A stretch of DNA of 64,000 nucleotides from NCBI RefSeq assembly GCF_900156025.1, contig NZ_FTMO01000001.1, forward strand, positions 1 to 64,000. Direction: 5' to 3'. This DNA is from Allobosea sp. TND4EK4 (GTDB lineage Bacteria > Pseudomonadota > Alphaproteobacteria > Rhizobiales > Beijerinckiaceae). Under the pieces are notes generated by a model, which did no database searches, had not been told where the DNA came from, and saw only the letters and a list, made by a program, of their open reading frames with translations. Below are positions 11,401-17,887 of the stretch, in pieces. The first letter of the stretch is position 1, and each line of letters opens with the position of its first letter. A program made the position numbers and the translations under genes.

Positions 11401-11925
11401 CGCGGCCGGCAGCATGAGCGAGACCGGCGTCACCTGCGTGGCACTGCCGCCCGTCGTGACGTCGGCAAAATAGCCGCCCGTCACATTGGTCCAGTCGCCC
11501 GCGCCGCCGATGCGGTACTGGACAGCCAGCTGCTGCACGGCGTTGTCGGACGAGCCATCAATGTCGCGCGCGTTGAAGGCGACGGTCACGTTCTCGCGGC
11601 CCGTGGCATCGAGATAGAGCACGAGGCTCGGCGCATCCGCCGTCCCGGAACCTGCCAAAGCGATGGTCGGATCGGCGACCGCAAACTCGGCGACGCCGCC
11701 GGTCGTGAAGCTATTGGGGTTGGTCTGGTTCGCGTTGACGTCGATGGCACCCAGCGCCGCGCCGGTCAGAGTCTGCGGATCGGCACCCGTGGCGCTGCCG
11801 ATATCGCCGAGATAGCCGACGATGCTCGGCACGCCGCTCCAGCCGTCATTGGCGGAGATCAGGCCGGGATCGGACCAATTCTGGGTCAGATTACCGCTGG
11901 CGAGCGAGAAAAAGGCACTGGACAT
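5464..11925 (-). CDS. Giant secreted RTX exonuclease/5'-nucleotidase (ExeM/NucH type)
   Basis: About 2153 aa from the ATG at 11925, which has GGGAG ten bases upstream; a longer open frame to 12027 has no support. Order of domains: N-terminal lectin-like domain; Calx-beta (~residues 215-310); OB-fold (~320-570); endonuclease/exonuclease/phosphatase domain (~595-930: KIASFNVLNYF, LMELENN, GDLNAYAKED, SDHDPI), as in ExeM/NucH extracellular DNases; metallophosphoesterase/5'-nucleotidase (~940-1575: GGDTY, GNHEWDLG, KNGGGIRAQIG); a long RTX block (~1640-2075); and a C-terminal domain ending DDFRFV, typical of type I secretion. It should cut extracellular DNA and dephosphorylate the nucleotides in one polypeptide. 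It appears monocistronic with its own terminator. Secretion through the T1SS at 37-40 kb is possible but unproven. Confidence 0.9.
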   Translation of the reverse strand: MSSAFFSLASGNLTQNWSDPGLISANDGWSGVPSIVGYLGDIGSATGADPQTLTGAALGAIDVNANQTNPNSFTTGGVAEFAVADPTIALAGSGTADAPSLVLYLDATGRENVTVAFNARDIDGSSDNAVQQLAVQYRIGGAGDWTNVTGGYFADVTTGGSATQVTPVSLMLPAAANGQAQVEVRILTTNASGNDEWVGIDDIVVSSAPAGGSSAVSITSLEVDAAARPEGESFTYTLTLSAPVAVDTVVALAATGATADLAGVPASVTVLAGQSSASFTVTTVEDAVAEADEDFTITATLGTSSRQASATIANDDGVALTLISAVQGAGQASTMVGQTVTVEAIVVGDFQNGDGDAARNLGGFWLQEEASDSDGNVLSSEGIFVSYASLGVDVQIGDRVRVTGTVAEAFGNTELSASTVSVVQAGAVADVNTMAAQISLPSIGVQTASDGGYVPALEQYEGMLVRFTETLTITEQFNLDQFGEIRLTQGERPSSFTVENEASVAGYDAHLRDIASRSIVFDDGRSVSNPNLDNTVVDGDYNATTAPRMGDTITGLTGVLDYDFNEFRVHAVENGVGINDVVSANPRPTTFPDVGGTLKIASFNVLNYFTTLDNGTLTVNGSEPRGAETQAEFDRQTAKLVNSIIALDADVLGLMELENNFIEGSSGNAIAHLVDQLNTVTGSYTFDWVRPGQAFVGGDAIAVGFIYNVTSVRVSFDTEVAILDDSDVSAALLGQSTTGAIFDGANTSRAALAVTFEEIATGGEFTAVVNHFKSKGGSGTGEDADIKDGNGSWNHQRELAAEALVEWLATDPTGSDDEDVLILGDLNAYAKEDPIDVLVGAGFTDQGADGYSYVFDGQTGSLDHILTNGSLSAQVTGVADVHINADEADAVDYQLNFNSNLATDERDPSIFDPEVIARVSDHDPIIIGIDLTEEPVSAPAFTLQLLHLSDGEAGLLAGSTAKNLAALVDAFDDDYANTLILAGGDTYLPGPFLAAGTDPSVIATLNAVTGSTLAANATVPIGAVDTAIHNVLGVEVSAIGNHEWDLGSTAFAGSINAGGGWVGANYALVSANLDVSGDSAIRGIADKTLGGAAANDFIYDNAATVKGKIVPAVVVEKGGERIGIVGATTQILEAISSPTGTEIKGFPTGPGANGESDNMALLAAQLQPIIDQMRADGINKIILQAHLQNITNEKQLATLLKGVDIILAAGSNTRLGDADDEAVSFPGHDANFADTYPLVITDAEGGTTLIVNTDNEYTYLGRLKVDFDAQGRIIVDNLDDDAAINGAYAATEENVAEAWNTTVDNLDDTAFAEGTKGDKVADLTDAVGDVIAVKDGNVFGYTDVYLEGERAFVRSEETNLGSLSADANAYAARQALGASDDLVVVSFKNGGGIRAQIGTLSAPDPVDGTVDKLPPPANAEAGKAEGGVSQLDIENSLRFDNKLMAFDTTAAGLKALLEHGVAAGTLQGRFPQIGGVSFSWDPDLPAGSRVSDIALVDGNGVSYVLYDNGVLQAGVPATITVVTLNFLANGGDGYPAKANGSNFRYLLSDGTLSAPVDEALNFTDNAVIASFTPAGTALLGEQQALGEFMQAFHGTQETAFDVADTSVELDERIQNLNARNDTVLDDAVVAPVGTEGDDVLAGRPWDETILAGAGDDAVSAGAGNDTVDGGAGDDTLLGEAGNDSLVGGAGDDQLVGGVGDDRLEGGAGDDTLDGGDGDDILLGGAGADELNGGAGNDSISADAGDTVDAGTGDDIIVVSGETGDWTTVDAGEGNDEIINTSSGRISGGVSMGAGNDKLGSSGVIAAGSDGVAIDMGAGDDVVTLYVGSTVTGEIRLGSGNDRLTMNSYLGAVTLDAGDGNDDITTSDGHDVIYGGAGNDSIFAAAGDDRIFAGEGDDLILADLGNDVIDGGAGYDTLFLAQATGPITVDFAAGKVSGDGIGSDTFINIEKLLFGAGNDIIIGNNGDDAFDGGAGNDSLKGGAGNDTLSGDEGDDTIDGGSGDDAVFGGLGNDVIKGGSGVDRLDGGEGDDAIDAGSGNDVLLGGAGNDRLDAGSGDDRIEGGAGADILTGGSGHDAFVFAAGFGKDEVIDFRTSGSSSDVLEFDIDLFADFDDAMGAAAQIGTDTVFTIDADTTLTLKGVHLASLAADDFRFV
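6887..6982. repeat. 96-bp perfect direct repeat, copy B
   Basis: Second copy of the sequence at 88-183, 6.8 kb away, in the RTX block of the nuclease/nucleotidase gene. The identity ends exactly at both edges. Confidence 0.95.
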
Positions 11926-12337
11926 CAAAATCTGCTCCCGGAAAGACGCGACAAGGGCCGTGCTGTCGACAGCCGCAAGGGCATGGCTGCGCTGACCAGC
12001 GACGCCGCAAAAGGGGCAGCGCAGCACCCCATCGCGTCACCCGCCAGAAAGCATTAACCATGCGGAATGCTCAGTAAATACCCGATATGACAGATCGATG
12101 AACAGAATAAGTCGGGAAAATTATCTTCTTCTCAGTTATTTAGCCAATTCATTTTATTCACGCTTCTCCGGAACGCGAATTGGATCATTGATATTCTTTA
12201 CAATACTGCTATGAACATAATCGCCTTCAGGAAATTCAGGAGCGGTGGATGCGACGCTCGCGACTGCCGGCAGCAACGCTCGGCAGTCCTGATCCCGCAC
12301 GCCGCCTCGGATAGCGCGGGCAGAGGCGCGAACGACC
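11926..12337. other. Divergent intergenic region with AT-rich promoter segment
   Basis: This 412-bp stretch lies between the divergently read nuclease gene and the dehydrogenase-like gene. It turns AT-rich around 12060-12220, unlike its surroundings. No gene is apparent; a possible PHO box lies at 12087-12105. Confidence 0.5.
12087..12105 (-). promoter_or_regulatory. PHO-box-like direct repeat
   Basis: On the minus strand CTGTTCAT is followed by CTGTCAT, start to start 12 bp, close to the PhoB consensus of two CTGTCAT heptamers 11 bp apart. It lies ~160 bp upstream of the secreted nuclease/5'-nucleotidase gene, a plausible Pho-regulon member. The extra base and the distance keep confidence low. 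Confidence 0.35.
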
Positions 12338-13411
12338 ATGAGAACCCATCGATTGCTTGCGATCGGTCACGATACCGATGGCGGCGATGGCCTCCTGACC
12401 GCCTGCATCGCGGTGCTCGAGGCCAGTACCCAACGTGCAGGCACGTTCCAACTGGACATCGCCCGTCGCGATGACCGGACGCCAATCGACAGACCCGGCT
12501 CAGCGGCCCCGAGCGATTTTCTGGAATCTGTTGGCTCCGCAGATGCCGTCTTGCTGGTGACGGGCGAGCATGGCGCTACCGATGATCAGCCGTTCGCCGC
12601 CGTTCGGAAGACGATCGTCGCCTGCCTCGACCTTGCGGTGACCGTCTGTCCCATTCGGACGCTGAACGGGCTTCACAGCCCGCTCCTTGACATCTCGCCT
12701 CCCCCGTTCGACTGGCTCATCGTTGGAGGCATCGACGCCGCAACGGACCCCGGCCATGGCGAGCATACGCCCAGCGCTTCCGACATCGGCCCGGTGCGCG
12801 ATCACCGGATATCGAGGCAGCCCGACATCGAGCGCGTGCTGCGCCACGCCTTCCAAACGGCGCGATCGCGCCTGCGCAAGCGCCTGACGGTGGTCACGGA
12901 AGCCTATCCGCTCCGTCATGACATGGCGATATGGAGGGAGACTGCGGAGCATGTTGCGCAGGGCTATCCGGATGTCGTCGTCGATTATGCGCCGGTTCCC
13001 GCACTGGGTGAGCGAATGACACATCATCCGCAAACACTCGATACGATCGCGACATCCAGCCTCCATACCGATGCGCTGTCCGCATGGGCCGCCGCCCTCG
13101 CCGGCCCGCCGGGCGCCTTCGCCTCGGCCAGCCTCAATCTAAAGGGACGAATTCCCGCATTGTTCGAACCACTCCAGAGCTCGGCTTCGGGACCAGCTAT
13201 CGAGGCTGCCCGCCTTCCCATCGGGGCATTCTGGGCATGCGCGATGTTGTTCAACCATCTCGGCGAGCGAGACTCCGCGGCGCTGCTGATGCAGGCGATC
13301 GAGGCGCTCAGCAGCGATCGTGTCGTGAGGTTTCCGATCCGTGGTGGCGACGGTCTCCTCGAGGCTGCGACCGAATTCGTCGTGTCGTCGATCCGGAACC
13401 AGGCAGGCTGA
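12338..13411 (+). CDS. Catalytically dead tartrate/isopropylmalate dehydrogenase-family protein
   Basis: A 357-aa protein that aligns along its length with the isocitrate/isopropylmalate/tartrate dehydrogenase family: LTVVTEAYPLRHDMAIW matches the usual VTKSNAQRHGMVMW region, SLHTDALSAWAAALAG matches NLHADILSDLAAALAG, and ALFEPLQSSA matches SMFEPIHGSA. The active-site residues are replaced: substrate Arg to Cys104 and Gly130, catalytic Lys to Glu188, metal Asp to Pro221 and Ala249, and the His of EPIHGSA to Gln280. The NAD-loop start is also altered (GHDTDGGDG instead of GDGIG). The frame is intact and full length, so this is a pseudoenzyme rather than a broken gene. Role unknown; it stands alone with no operon partner. 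The start ATG has a weak AGAGG upstream. Confidence 0.75.
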   Translation: MRTHRLLAIGHDTDGGDGLLTACIAVLEASTQRAGTFQLDIARRDDRTPIDRPGSAAPSDFLESVGSADAVLLVTGEHGATDDQPFAAVRKTIVACLDLAVTVCPIRTLNGLHSPLLDISPPPFDWLIVGGIDAATDPGHGEHTPSASDIGPVRDHRISRQPDIERVLRHAFQTARSRLRKRLTVVTEAYPLRHDMAIWRETAEHVAQGYPDVVVDYAPVPALGERMTHHPQTLDTIATSSLHTDALSAWAAALAGPPGAFASASLNLKGRIPALFEPLQSSASGPAIEAARLPIGAFWACAMLFNHLGERDSAALLMQAIEALSSDRVVRFPIRGGDGLLEAATEFVVSSIRNQAG

Positions 13412-14043
13412 ACGCGGCCATGTCGTGCCGCCAGCAACGCAGCACGACAGGCAGCCGTGGCGAGCATCCCCCAGCCTGGATGGCCGGTCGACGGCAATCG
13501 CAACGGGCGCGGAGACCTTCCCTCATCGGTGCGTCCTTCTGCTCGGTGGGTAGCACCCCCAGGAACCCCGTGCGGCATTGGGGGCCGGCACGGCCGGCGG
13601 CGACGGTCGCGAGGTGGTTGCCTTGGATGTTGGCCTGGACGGCGGCGCAGGCCTCGCCATCCGGGGTGCCGGCAGTCCGGTCGAGCTGGCATGAGGAGCC
13701 CATGGAGGGCTCGACCTTGCCGACCGCGACGTCGTCGATTGCCGCCTAGTCCATGACCACGCGGACGAAGGTGCCGTCCCGGCGATCACATCGCCGGTCA
13801 CGCCGACGCTGCGCTGCATTCAAGGGAATTCAATGGCACCTTACCCAATATTGGTTTTAAGCAGTCCGGTAATTCTGCAAAAATGTAGACGCACGTCGCG
13901 CCTTGGAAGGTGCCCAAAATTGTGTTCGCCTTTCTTATCGCCGCGCTTGAACTGCCCCCCAAACTCCTATCTCTGTCGGAAAACTTGCTAATTCTAAAAT
14001 TAGGTCGCAATAAAACCTTTATAAAGGCCCCTTGATCAATTGC
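13412..14043. other. Region without supported gene; GC falls sharply
   Basis: 632 bp between the dehydrogenase-like gene and the zinc-ribbon gene. The first ~400 bp are GC-rich with overlapping short frames on both strands, none of which I recognise; it may be eroded coding DNA. From about 13826 the sequence becomes AT-rich and continues so through the next gene, marking a likely edge of foreign DNA. Confidence 0.5.
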
Positions 14044-14661
14044 TTATGTTCGAATTTCATCAAAAGGAAATACCAATTGACCAAATTCGAATTCTTCAAG
14101 ATGCACATCGAATCTACTTTTTATTAAATTGATATAATCAATGAATGAATCGTCGCATCTTCGAGAGTCTTTACCTTCCAATATTTTCATAAAACGATTG
14201 TATTCATTTTCCGACCTTGCGCAAATATCTCCATAATCCATCCCCTTGATTTCTAATTCTAATGCCTGATTGAATTCCTGTTTATCTTCATTATATTGTT
14301 TTTGTTTTCTTATTTCTGCAATGTTTGATTTCATATCCTTCTTAATTTTGCATATGGTTCTTTCAGATACCCCAAGCAAATCAGCCACATCAGCGGACCT
14401 AATATTCTCAAAAGAAGACAGGATGTATATCAGCTTCAGCAAAGTAACTGTCTTAACATGAGAATTACGAAACGGTCCGACTGATCTCACACAAAATTTT
14501 CTGCGGCAAGCATAGCACTTCCACATGCCGCTCGACTGACCTCCTAACCGACCGACCTTTCCGGAGCGGCAGTGTGGACATGACGGCGGCCCCGCCCAAA
14601 CCAAAGCTTCGAGCAGAAGCGTCGCGGAATGCTCATTCCTAAGATAGTCCGTGAGACCCAT
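14044..14661 (-). CDS. IS1595-like zinc-ribbon/HTH protein lacking the DDE transposase domain
   Basis: A 205-aa protein. The N-terminus resembles the IS1595/ISXO2 transposase zinc ribbon, with Cys pairs C28-x2-C31 and C49-x2-C52 preceded by a LLLEALVWAGPPSCPHC region. An HTH-like segment follows (SADVADLLGVSERTICKIKK). The rest is a short charged tail with no DDE/N catalytic domain, so at about half the usual length it cannot transpose by itself. Base composition is far more AT-rich than the neighbours and codon use is different, indicating horizontal acquisition. It could be a truncated transposase or a domesticated DNA-binding protein. I saw no terminal inverted repeats nearby. Confidence 0.65.
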   Translation of the reverse strand: MGLTDYLRNEHSATLLLEALVWAGPPSCPHCRSGKVGRLGGQSSGMWKCYACRRKFCVRSVGPFRNSHVKTVTLLKLIYILSSFENIRSADVADLLGVSERTICKIKKDMKSNIAEIRKQKQYNEDKQEFNQALELEIKGMDYGDICARSENEYNRFMKILEGKDSRRCDDSFIDYINLIKSRFDVHLEEFEFGQLVFPFDEIRT

Positions 14662-15010
14662 CGGATTCCAGCTCCTGCGCCTTTGGCATTGCTACCTTTG
14701 GCGGCACGGTTTTCCTTGCCCGTCGTCAAAAATCTTCCCGCTCCACGCCCATTTGATCGTTATCAATGAGAGCATCCACTACCGGGGAGGATGAGCGGCT
14801 TGGCTGTGCAGCCTTGACTGCGGGCAAGACTGACGTGCCTCCGGCACAGCCTGCTACCGCGTGACTCGGCCGCAGCCGGAACTTGACCGCCCTCAAGGAG
14901 TTGCGGGGACCCTCGTGCTTCCGTCTCCCCGTCAACCCCGCGAGTTCTTCGATGGCGACGCATCGCGATCAGGCGAGGCTGTCCGAACTCGTCCACGCAA
15001 GGAGACGATC
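14662..15010. other. Intergenic region upstream of hsp20
   Basis: 349 bp between the zinc-ribbon gene and hsp20. GC returns to the local norm here. The only supported element is the perfect FNR/FixK box at 14753-14766. The long distance from that box to the hsp20 start implies a ~200-nt leader or an unnoticed short gene. Confidence 0.5.
14753..14766. promoter_or_regulatory. FNR/FixK box, perfect TTGA-N6-TCAA
   Basis: TTGATCGTTATCAA, the full consensus palindrome of FNR/FixK/Anr regulators, upstream of the hsp20 gene and about 90 bp upstream of the zinc-ribbon gene start on the other strand. Confidence 0.7.
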
Positions 15011-15547
15011 ATGGCCGAGGTGATGACCAAACTTCCCGTCAAGGGATCGAGAGACGTGGCGCCGGCCGCCCCCAGCGGAGAACTGGCTGGTCTGGAGCGA
15101 TTGTGGGACGAGGTCGAGCGCATCCTCGACGGCTTCGGCCTGCGTTCGGCGCGTCGGCCTTTTTCGACCCCCCTGCCCTTCGATCTGACCCTGCCTCGCT
15201 TCGAGCGCTGGGCAGGAGCACCTGCCGTCGACGTAGCCAAGACGGCGAGCGCCTACGAGATCACTGCCGAGTTGCCGGGCATCGCGCCGACCGATGTCGA
15301 AGTCAAAATGACGGAAGGCATGCTGTCGATCAGCGGTGAGAAGAAGAGCGAAAAGGTCCGCGACGAAGAGGACGCCTATGTCTCGGAGCGCCGATACGGC
15401 AGCTTCTACCGGTCCTTCCGGCTTCCGGACGACATCGCCGCCGACAAGATCGAAGCCCGCTTCGCCAATGGCGTGCTGAGCATCTCTGTGCCTCGACGCA
15501 AGCAGGCGCTGCTCAAGGAAGAGGTCATTCCCGTCAAGGCCGCGTGA
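15011..15547 (+). CDS. Hsp20/alpha-crystallin small heat-shock protein
   Basis: 178 aa from the ATG at 15011, which has AAGGAG seven bases upstream; an upstream extension of the frame lacks such a site. Residues ~70-165 form the alpha-crystallin domain (VDVAKTASAYEITAELPGI, then EGMLSISGEKK, YGSFYRSFRLP, ANGVLSISVP). It is an ATP-independent holdase chaperone that binds unfolding proteins in the cytoplasm. The N-terminal arm is longer than in the minimal family. A TTGA-N6-TCAA site upstream suggests induction at low oxygen. The gene at 15663 follows in the same direction. Confidence 0.93.
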   Translation: MAEVMTKLPVKGSRDVAPAAPSGELAGLERLWDEVERILDGFGLRSARRPFSTPLPFDLTLPRFERWAGAPAVDVAKTASAYEITAELPGIAPTDVEVKMTEGMLSISGEKKSEKVRDEEDAYVSERRYGSFYRSFRLPDDIAADKIEARFANGVLSISVPRRKQALLKEEVIPVKAA

Positions 15548-15662
15548 AGCGCCTGACACCGCGAGGCTTCGCTCGATCGCCCCCCTGTGGTGGAGCCTCG
15601 CGGGCTGCCTGGCCAGCGAGCACCGACAGCGCCGGTCGACACCCACATCGGAGACGAAGACG

Positions 15663-16121
15663 ATGTACATCATCAAACTGGCGCCGACAGACGTGGCGCA
15701 CTCGGCGGCCCAGCCGGCGGCGACGTTTGAAATCCATGCCCCGCTCGACGACAAGCTGGCCCTCGATCCTCGCGCATGGCGCCGAAGCCACGAGCGTTGC
15801 CGTGTGAAACGCAGCGAGCTCGGCAAGGCCGATCAATATGGCTGGCTGACCTGCAGGACCGTGGCGAGCGGAAATGACTGGCAGATCGCCTTCGGAGAAA
15901 CTCCGCATTCGGCGACGACCGGCCGTGGCAATCTCATCGGTCATCGCTTCAGCGTCGGCGAAGCGATCTCCATCAGGGACGACAGCGGCCATGTCACGCG
16001 CCTTCGCGTGGCCAGCCTGCGATTTCTGATGCCGAGACCGAAAATGCAGCAGAGCTTCCTGCAGACGACACGCGGCAGCGGCTTGGTCTCCCACAGCCTC
16101 GCCACGATGAGACATGGATGA
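15663..16121 (+). CDS. Hypothetical protein downstream of hsp20
   Basis: 152 aa starting at an ATG with GGAGA about nine bases upstream. I do not recognise the family. The sequence is mixed in composition with no signal peptide, membrane segment or cysteine motif, and the middle part looks like a small beta fold (ISIRDDSGHVTRLRVASLRF). It lies 115 bp after hsp20 on the same strand, so the two may be co-transcribed and stress-induced. Confidence 0.6.
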   Translation: MYIIKLAPTDVAHSAAQPAATFEIHAPLDDKLALDPRAWRRSHERCRVKRSELGKADQYGWLTCRTVASGNDWQIAFGETPHSATTGRGNLIGHRFSVGEAISIRDDSGHVTRLRVASLRFLMPRPKMQQSFLQTTRGSGLVSHSLATMRHG

Positions 16122-16251
16122 TGACAATGGCCGAGCGGCCATGTCGAACGCGTCATCACGGGCAAAGGCAAGCGGATCTGCCGGCCAGTAAGGCTTGAGC
16201 CAAAAGGTTCCCTCGCGATCGCCGGCCAGACATCACCCGCAGGATCGACAT

Positions 16252-16718
16252 TCAGCAGTTGAGCAGCAGTTCCAGCCGGTCGATCAGCTCCGCTTGCGCG
16301 GGCAGGATCCTGAGCCTGGCTTCCGCGAGTCCGAGCCAGGCCACCCGATCGACCTCCGCAAACCGGAGCCTGGCGCCGCTGCGAGGTGGCCATTCGATCT
16401 CGACCATGCTCGTACACAGAAAGTCCGACACATTGAAATCGCCTTCCAGGGCGAAAGCCTCGACGACCTTCCCAGCTTTTTGAGTGACTTGGCCAAGCGA
16501 TATCAGAAGGCCGGGCGGCGGTTGGCCCACCTCCTCGGCAAACTCGCGCAACGCCGCCTCTTCTCCGCTTTTTCTGCGGAGGCAACAACGCCCTTGGGTA
16601 TCGACCAGCTTCCCCGGTCTCTCTTCGACCAGAACGGGCCGCCGGGATGGGCCAGCAGGACCTGGATGCCGGCGACCGACCGGCGATACAGCAAGATTCC
16701 GGCGCTCCGGATCGCCAT
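16252..16718 (-). pseudogene. NUDIX hydrolase, frameshifted inside the NUDIX box
   Basis: From the ATG at 16718 (GGAG upstream) the frame encodes a NUDIX N-terminus (MAIRSAGILLYRR, then WSIPKGVV). After the 5-base T run at 16569-16573 (AAAAA on the coding strand) the family pattern continues in another frame as GEEAALREFAEEVG, followed by a normal C-terminal half. One missing base at the A run, or a -1 slip there, restores the NUDIX signature. The family cleaves nucleoside diphosphates linked to other moieties. This could be a true pseudogene, a sequencing or assembly indel in a homopolymer, or slippage. Divergent from the phasin gene with an FNR/FixK box between. Confidence 0.75.
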
Positions 16719-16755
16719 GAGCCACTCCGCTTCGATGCCACAAGTTGCCGGCACA

Positions 16756-16769
16756 TTGAGCTGCATCAA
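16756..16769. promoter_or_regulatory. FNR/FixK box, perfect TTGA-N6-TCAA
   Basis: TTGAGCTGCATCAA between the divergent NUDIX pseudogene (start 16718) and the phasin gene (start 16843). It could control either or both. Confidence 0.65.
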
Positions 16770-16842
16770 CGACAGGCGCGCGGGCATCGATACAGTCTCG
16801 CCGTAGAGTGCCAGCGGCCCTGGAAAAAATCAGGAGGTTTAG

Positions 16843-17253
16843 ATGGCTACCGCGACGACGAAACCATTTCCCTCACCTTCCGCAAGCACGCAGGACGCGC
16901 GCGCCGCGGGCCCCATGATCGACGACGGCATGCAGGTGCTTTCGACCCAGCTTTCCTCCATCGGCATCGTACCGCAGAAGCTCTGGGAGCTGCAGCTCTC
17001 AATGCTGTCAGAGATATTGGGGTTCGTTGCGCGGCGCACCCAGGCCCAGGCCGAGTTATGCGGGCGCCTCGGCCGTTGCAGTGATTTCTCGGAAGCGGTC
17101 GAAGCCCAGCAGGATTTCGCGAATGGGGTCGGCGGCGCCTATGCCGAAGAGGTCGAACGCCTCTCCAGCCTGACCCGGCGGAGCCTCGATGCCTGGAAGG
17201 GCGTCGGTGCGCAGCTCATTTCGGGACATGCGATCGAGAAGAAGGCCGCCTGA
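16843..17253 (+). CDS. Phasin family protein (PHA granule-associated)
   Basis: 136 aa with a strong AGGAGG eight bases upstream of the ATG. The long amphipathic helical core (PQKLWELQLSMLSEILGFVA, then SLTRRSLDAWKGV near the C-terminus) fits the Phasin_2 family that coats polyhydroxyalkanoate granules, and the nearby PHA synthase gene supports this. Length is normal for the family. An FNR/FixK box 73 bp upstream suggests oxygen-responsive expression. Confidence 0.75.
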   Translation: MATATTKPFPSPSASTQDARAAGPMIDDGMQVLSTQLSSIGIVPQKLWELQLSMLSEILGFVARRTQAQAELCGRLGRCSDFSEAVEAQQDFANGVGGAYAEEVERLSSLTRRSLDAWKGVGAQLISGHAIEKKAA

Positions 17254-17305
17254 CGGCATCGTCGCGATGCTATGCTGCCCGCTCCTTCGCACCGGAGGGG
17301 CGGGC

Positions 17306-17850
17306 TCACCGCGTGGATGTCAGGGTCGCGAGCCTATCCGCAGCGATGCTGGCTTCTTCATCGGTGGGAATGACGAGGACCGGAACTCGACTTCCAGCCA
17401 TTCGATCCGAGCCGCATTGGCAAGGTTCCCACCGCGATCGAACTTCAATCCCAGCCAACCCGACCGGTCGACGACCGCCGTCCGGATTTCCGGCTGGTGT
17501 TCGCCGATGCCGGCTTTGAACCAGCCTTTCCATATCATTGATCACTTCATCGGTGATGCGACAGGTCTCGGTGAAGCGGTCCCCGCCATGAACGATGCGG
17601 TGACCGGCCGCCACAGCGACGCTGGATCGAGAAGGCTGGAGACGGGCCGCGACCAACTTCGCCAAGGCACATGACGCGATGCGCGTCTCAAGCGAGTGCG
17701 CAACCGCATGACCGAAAACGTCCTGCTTCGCGAAAGCAGCGTCGAGGGGGGCCGGATTGTCATCGCCCGAACCGGCCGCAAAGGCGTCGATCACATCCGG
17801 GCCGACCAACCGCTCGACCAAGACGCCGTCGCCAACCGCCAGTTCCTCGA
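17306..17850 (-). pseudogene. ackA: Acetate kinase (ackA) remnant with internal deletion and frameshifts
   Basis: Several acetate kinase pieces lie in order but in different frames: GHRIVHGGDRFTE and TDEVINDME (N-terminal domain), then AGIGEHQPEIR, then SGWLGLKFD, and finally RVPVLVIPTDEEASIA (C-terminal end). The ~200 residues normally between the TDEV segment and AGIGEH are gone, and the N-terminal phosphate-binding start is absent, so no working enzyme can be made. Acetate kinase converts acetyl phosphate and ADP to acetate and ATP and commonly sits with phaC and stress genes in such islands. The remnant lies directly downstream of phaC. Confidence 0.85.
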
Positions 17851-17887
17851 AAGTCCTGTTCTGGTCAGCAAGGACCGCTTCACGGGG

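Noticed and set aside
5251..12057. 2268-codon open frame on the plus strand opposite the nuclease gene
   Set aside because: Antisense shadow of RTX and glycine/aspartate-rich codons. The minus strand shows nuclease and nucleotidase motifs and a terminator in the right place.
13308..13819. Overlapping minus-strand frames after the dehydrogenase-like gene
   Set aside because: Part overlaps the 3' end of a supported gene; the rest has no recognisable family or start signal. Possibly eroded coding DNA, but I cannot support it.
16560..16580. Programmed -1 ribosomal frameshift in the NUDIX gene
   Set aside because: The A run is not in a canonical X-XXY-YYZ arrangement and no downstream stimulatory structure is evident; mutation or a sequencing indel is simpler.
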